From Candidatus Sulfotelmatobacter sp. (GTDB taxonomy: Bacteria > Acidobacteriota > Terriglobia > Terriglobales > Acidobacteriaceae), in assembly GCA_030045935.1 (NCBI GenBank), contig JASIEN010000454.1, positions 1-6,551 on the forward strand: DNA of 6,551 nucleotides, in the 5' to 3' direction. The translations under genes and the position numbers were made by a program. Shown here piece by piece: positions 5,329-6,551 of the stretch. Position 1 is the stretch's first letter. Each line of letters starts with the position of its first letter. The notes beneath the pieces are model-generated. The model did not search any database, was not told the DNA's origin, and saw only the letters and a program-made list of their open reading frames with translations.

Positions 5329-5802
5329 ATGTTATGGGCTCTGATTGTTGTGGGCGTTGCGGCTGTGGCGATCGCTCTAGTTATCGCGCTCCGTGTGAAA
5401 CAGCGAAGGAACCAGAGCCAGATGGAGGAGCACAGTATTACGGCGGAGGAACTCTACACGTTGTTGGCATCAAACGGAGAAGTACTTCTGTTCGATGTTC
5501 GCCAACCCCTTGACCTGCTAGCCTATCCTGAGATCATCCCCAAAGCGCAAAGGATCGCCCCAAATGAAGTTCTACAGAGGCCGTCCCTGATCCCCAAAGA
5601 AAAAGATGCAGTTGTTTACTGTACGTGTCCGGATGACAAGACCAGTCGAATCGTTCTACGTCGGGCGCTGGCGCTTAAGCTCTTCCGGGTCAAGTTTCTC
5701 AAGGGTGGATTGGCGGCCTGGAAGGCGAACGGTTATCCAGTCGAGTCTTACAAGGAGGTCTTTCACCTCTACACTCCAAGCCTGACTCCACGCTCCGGCT
5801 GA
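5329..5802 (+). CDS. Membrane-anchored rhodanese-like domain protein
   Basis: The 157-residue product starts at an ATG eight bases after GGAGG. Residues 2-21 form one membrane helix (LWALIVVGVAAVAIALVIAL) followed by a basic RVKQRRN stretch, so the remainder is predicted to face the cytoplasm. Residues 36-140 are a rhodanese domain: ITAEELYTLL (37-46), VLLFDVRQPLD (52-62), an IIPKAQRIAPNEV stretch before the catalytic region, VVYCTCPDDKTS (95-106), and FLKGGLAAWKANGYPVE (123-139) at the usual end. Rhodaneses transfer sulfane sulfur through a cysteine at the start of the active-site loop, here C98, with a second cysteine two residues on (C100). The loop CTCPDDKTSR lacks the glycine-containing C-x-x-G-x-R pattern of classical enzymes, so substrate preference probably differs, and thiol-disulfide or persulfide handling at the membrane is possible. 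It is transcribed alone, convergent with the gene to its right. Confidence 0.9.
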   Translation: MLWALIVVGVAAVAIALVIALRVKQRRNQSQMEEHSITAEELYTLLASNGEVLLFDVRQPLDLLAYPEIIPKAQRIAPNEVLQRPSLIPKEKDAVVYCTCPDDKTSRIVLRRALALKLFRVKFLKGGLAAWKANGYPVESYKEVFHLYTPSLTPRSG

Positions 5803-5944
5803 TCTTACCCGAGCGAGATCCCTGACGACAAACCAGAGCAACCGGAGAAATTGCGAACTGGAGCAGACGGCGGCGGACTGAAACTGATTGTTGAAAAATC
5901 CAGATTGCGGTCAAAATCGCTCAAACGAGTGCCGCGACTGATAA

Positions 5945-6415
5945 TCAGCGATCGTTTTGCTGACGCGAAAAATTGGCAAACAGGTCCGCTGTGATTGGGA
6001 CAAGCCCAAGTTGTTGAAAGAAGCCGAGAGATTCTACCAGCACCCAGTCCTCGACGATCTTGTCCTGCTCAACGCGGTGGACGGTAAACATACGTATCTG
6101 CACCTTCTTGCCGCTCGCCGGAATTCCCATCCACGCGCCCTGGTGCGTGCCCTCCATTAGAAGTTGCATCACAACCCGATCGCCTTCACTCACCATCTGT
6201 TCGATCCTGAAGCGGAGATCGGGGAAGCTGGCGATCCAGCCCGTAATGTGCTCCTTGATCTCCTGTGGGCCTCGCCGCACCCCATCAACTGGCGCACCCG
6301 ACCGCAGCTGGTGTGTTACACAATTCTCGGCGAAGATCGCATCCGCAACATCCAATCGGCGTTGATTCCACAATTCCTCCACGAACCTGCGAATCAGCTG
6401 TTTCGGATTATCCAT
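5945..6415 (-). CDS. SnoaL-like / ester cyclase family protein (NTF2 fold)
   Basis: A 156-residue protein of the SnoaL-like polyketide-cyclase/ester-cyclase group. Residues 1-30 give the opening helices (NPKQLIRRFVEELWNQRRLD, 3-22), then FAENCVTHQ (28-36), the helix GPQEIKEHITGWIASFPDL (49-67) and the strand GDRVVMQLLMEGTHQG (78-93). The loop GIPASGKKV (97-105), the strand ending DKIVEDW (118-124) and the end motif LGFFQQLGL (130-138) are typical. SnoaL itself closes a ring in nogalamycin synthesis, but most relatives have no known substrate. The frame runs upstream to 6541, but the start at 6415 has GGGAG eight bases before it and is where relatives begin. No signal peptide is seen, so it is probably cytoplasmic. 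It is convergent with the rhodanese gene, and no terminator hairpin with a T-run is seen in the 142-base gap. Confidence 0.88.
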   Translation of the reverse strand: MDNPKQLIRRFVEELWNQRRLDVADAIFAENCVTHQLRSGAPVDGVRRGPQEIKEHITGWIASFPDLRFRIEQMVSEGDRVVMQLLMEGTHQGAWMGIPASGKKVQIRMFTVHRVEQDKIVEDWVLVESLGFFQQLGLVPITADLFANFSRQQNDR

Positions 6416-6551
6416 CGCGTTGACTCCCGATGCATTAACAAGTCTCCGTAGATTTATTTGCCACTCAAGCCTGATCGTCATTAGTCGCGATCGGCCCGCA
6501 CCCACTGCGGTGGCGCGCTGGCGGAAGCACGCTTGTTCCAACCGTGGAAAC

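Noticed and set aside
2566..6415. A shared polyketide or natural-product pathway based on two SnoaL/NTF2-type proteins and a VOC protein
   Set aside because: The genes belong to different subgroups, are not in one operon, and no synthase, transferase or oxygenase partner is present; these folds are common and scattered in soil bacteria.

Overview
The window most likely comes from an Acidobacteriota (acidobacterial) chromosome. The main reason is the left-hand gene, a large secreted protein of the 'VWFA-related Acidobacterial domain' type with a C-terminal extension characteristic of that phylum. The STAS remnant and the membrane rhodanese also resemble acidobacterial proteins. Base composition is moderately GC-rich, and most genes begin behind clear GGAGG-type ribosome binding sites. 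No phage, plasmid, transposase, integrase or CRISPR component is visible.

Layout. Positions 1-2101 (minus strand) hold 700 codons of the VWA protein, whose C-terminus lies beyond the left edge. Positions 2102-2361 form a divergent control region with two dyads and two -10-like boxes. A complete tRNA-Val (anticodon CAC, CCA encoded) follows at 2362-2436 on the plus strand. Two small alpha+beta proteins then lie on the minus strand: an NTF2/SnoaL-like protein (2566-2958) and a VOC/glyoxalase-fold protein (3164-3694). The latter carries a twin-arginine-type leader and has a second in-frame start with a strong ribosome binding site.

Positions 3695-5328 are sparsely coding. They contain a short membrane protein with one CPxC motif (plus, 4135-4470), a C-terminally truncated STAS (anti-sigma-factor antagonist) remnant (minus, 4479-4691) and a 58-residue single-helix membrane protein (minus, 4808-4984). 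To the right are a membrane-anchored rhodanese-like protein (plus, 5329-5802) and, convergent with it, a second NTF2-fold protein of the SnoaL/ester-cyclase type (minus, 5945-6415).

The genes do not form an obvious pathway. Strands alternate, gaps are wide and no operon longer than two genes is evident. The window reads as ordinary acidobacterial chromosome with single-gene transcription units plus a partly decayed stretch near 3.7-5.3 kb. The points most worth checking are the two-start VOC gene, the truncated STAS gene, the two unrecognised small membrane proteins with near-identical translation starts, and the dyads in the divergent control region. I see no convincing novel multi-gene system.
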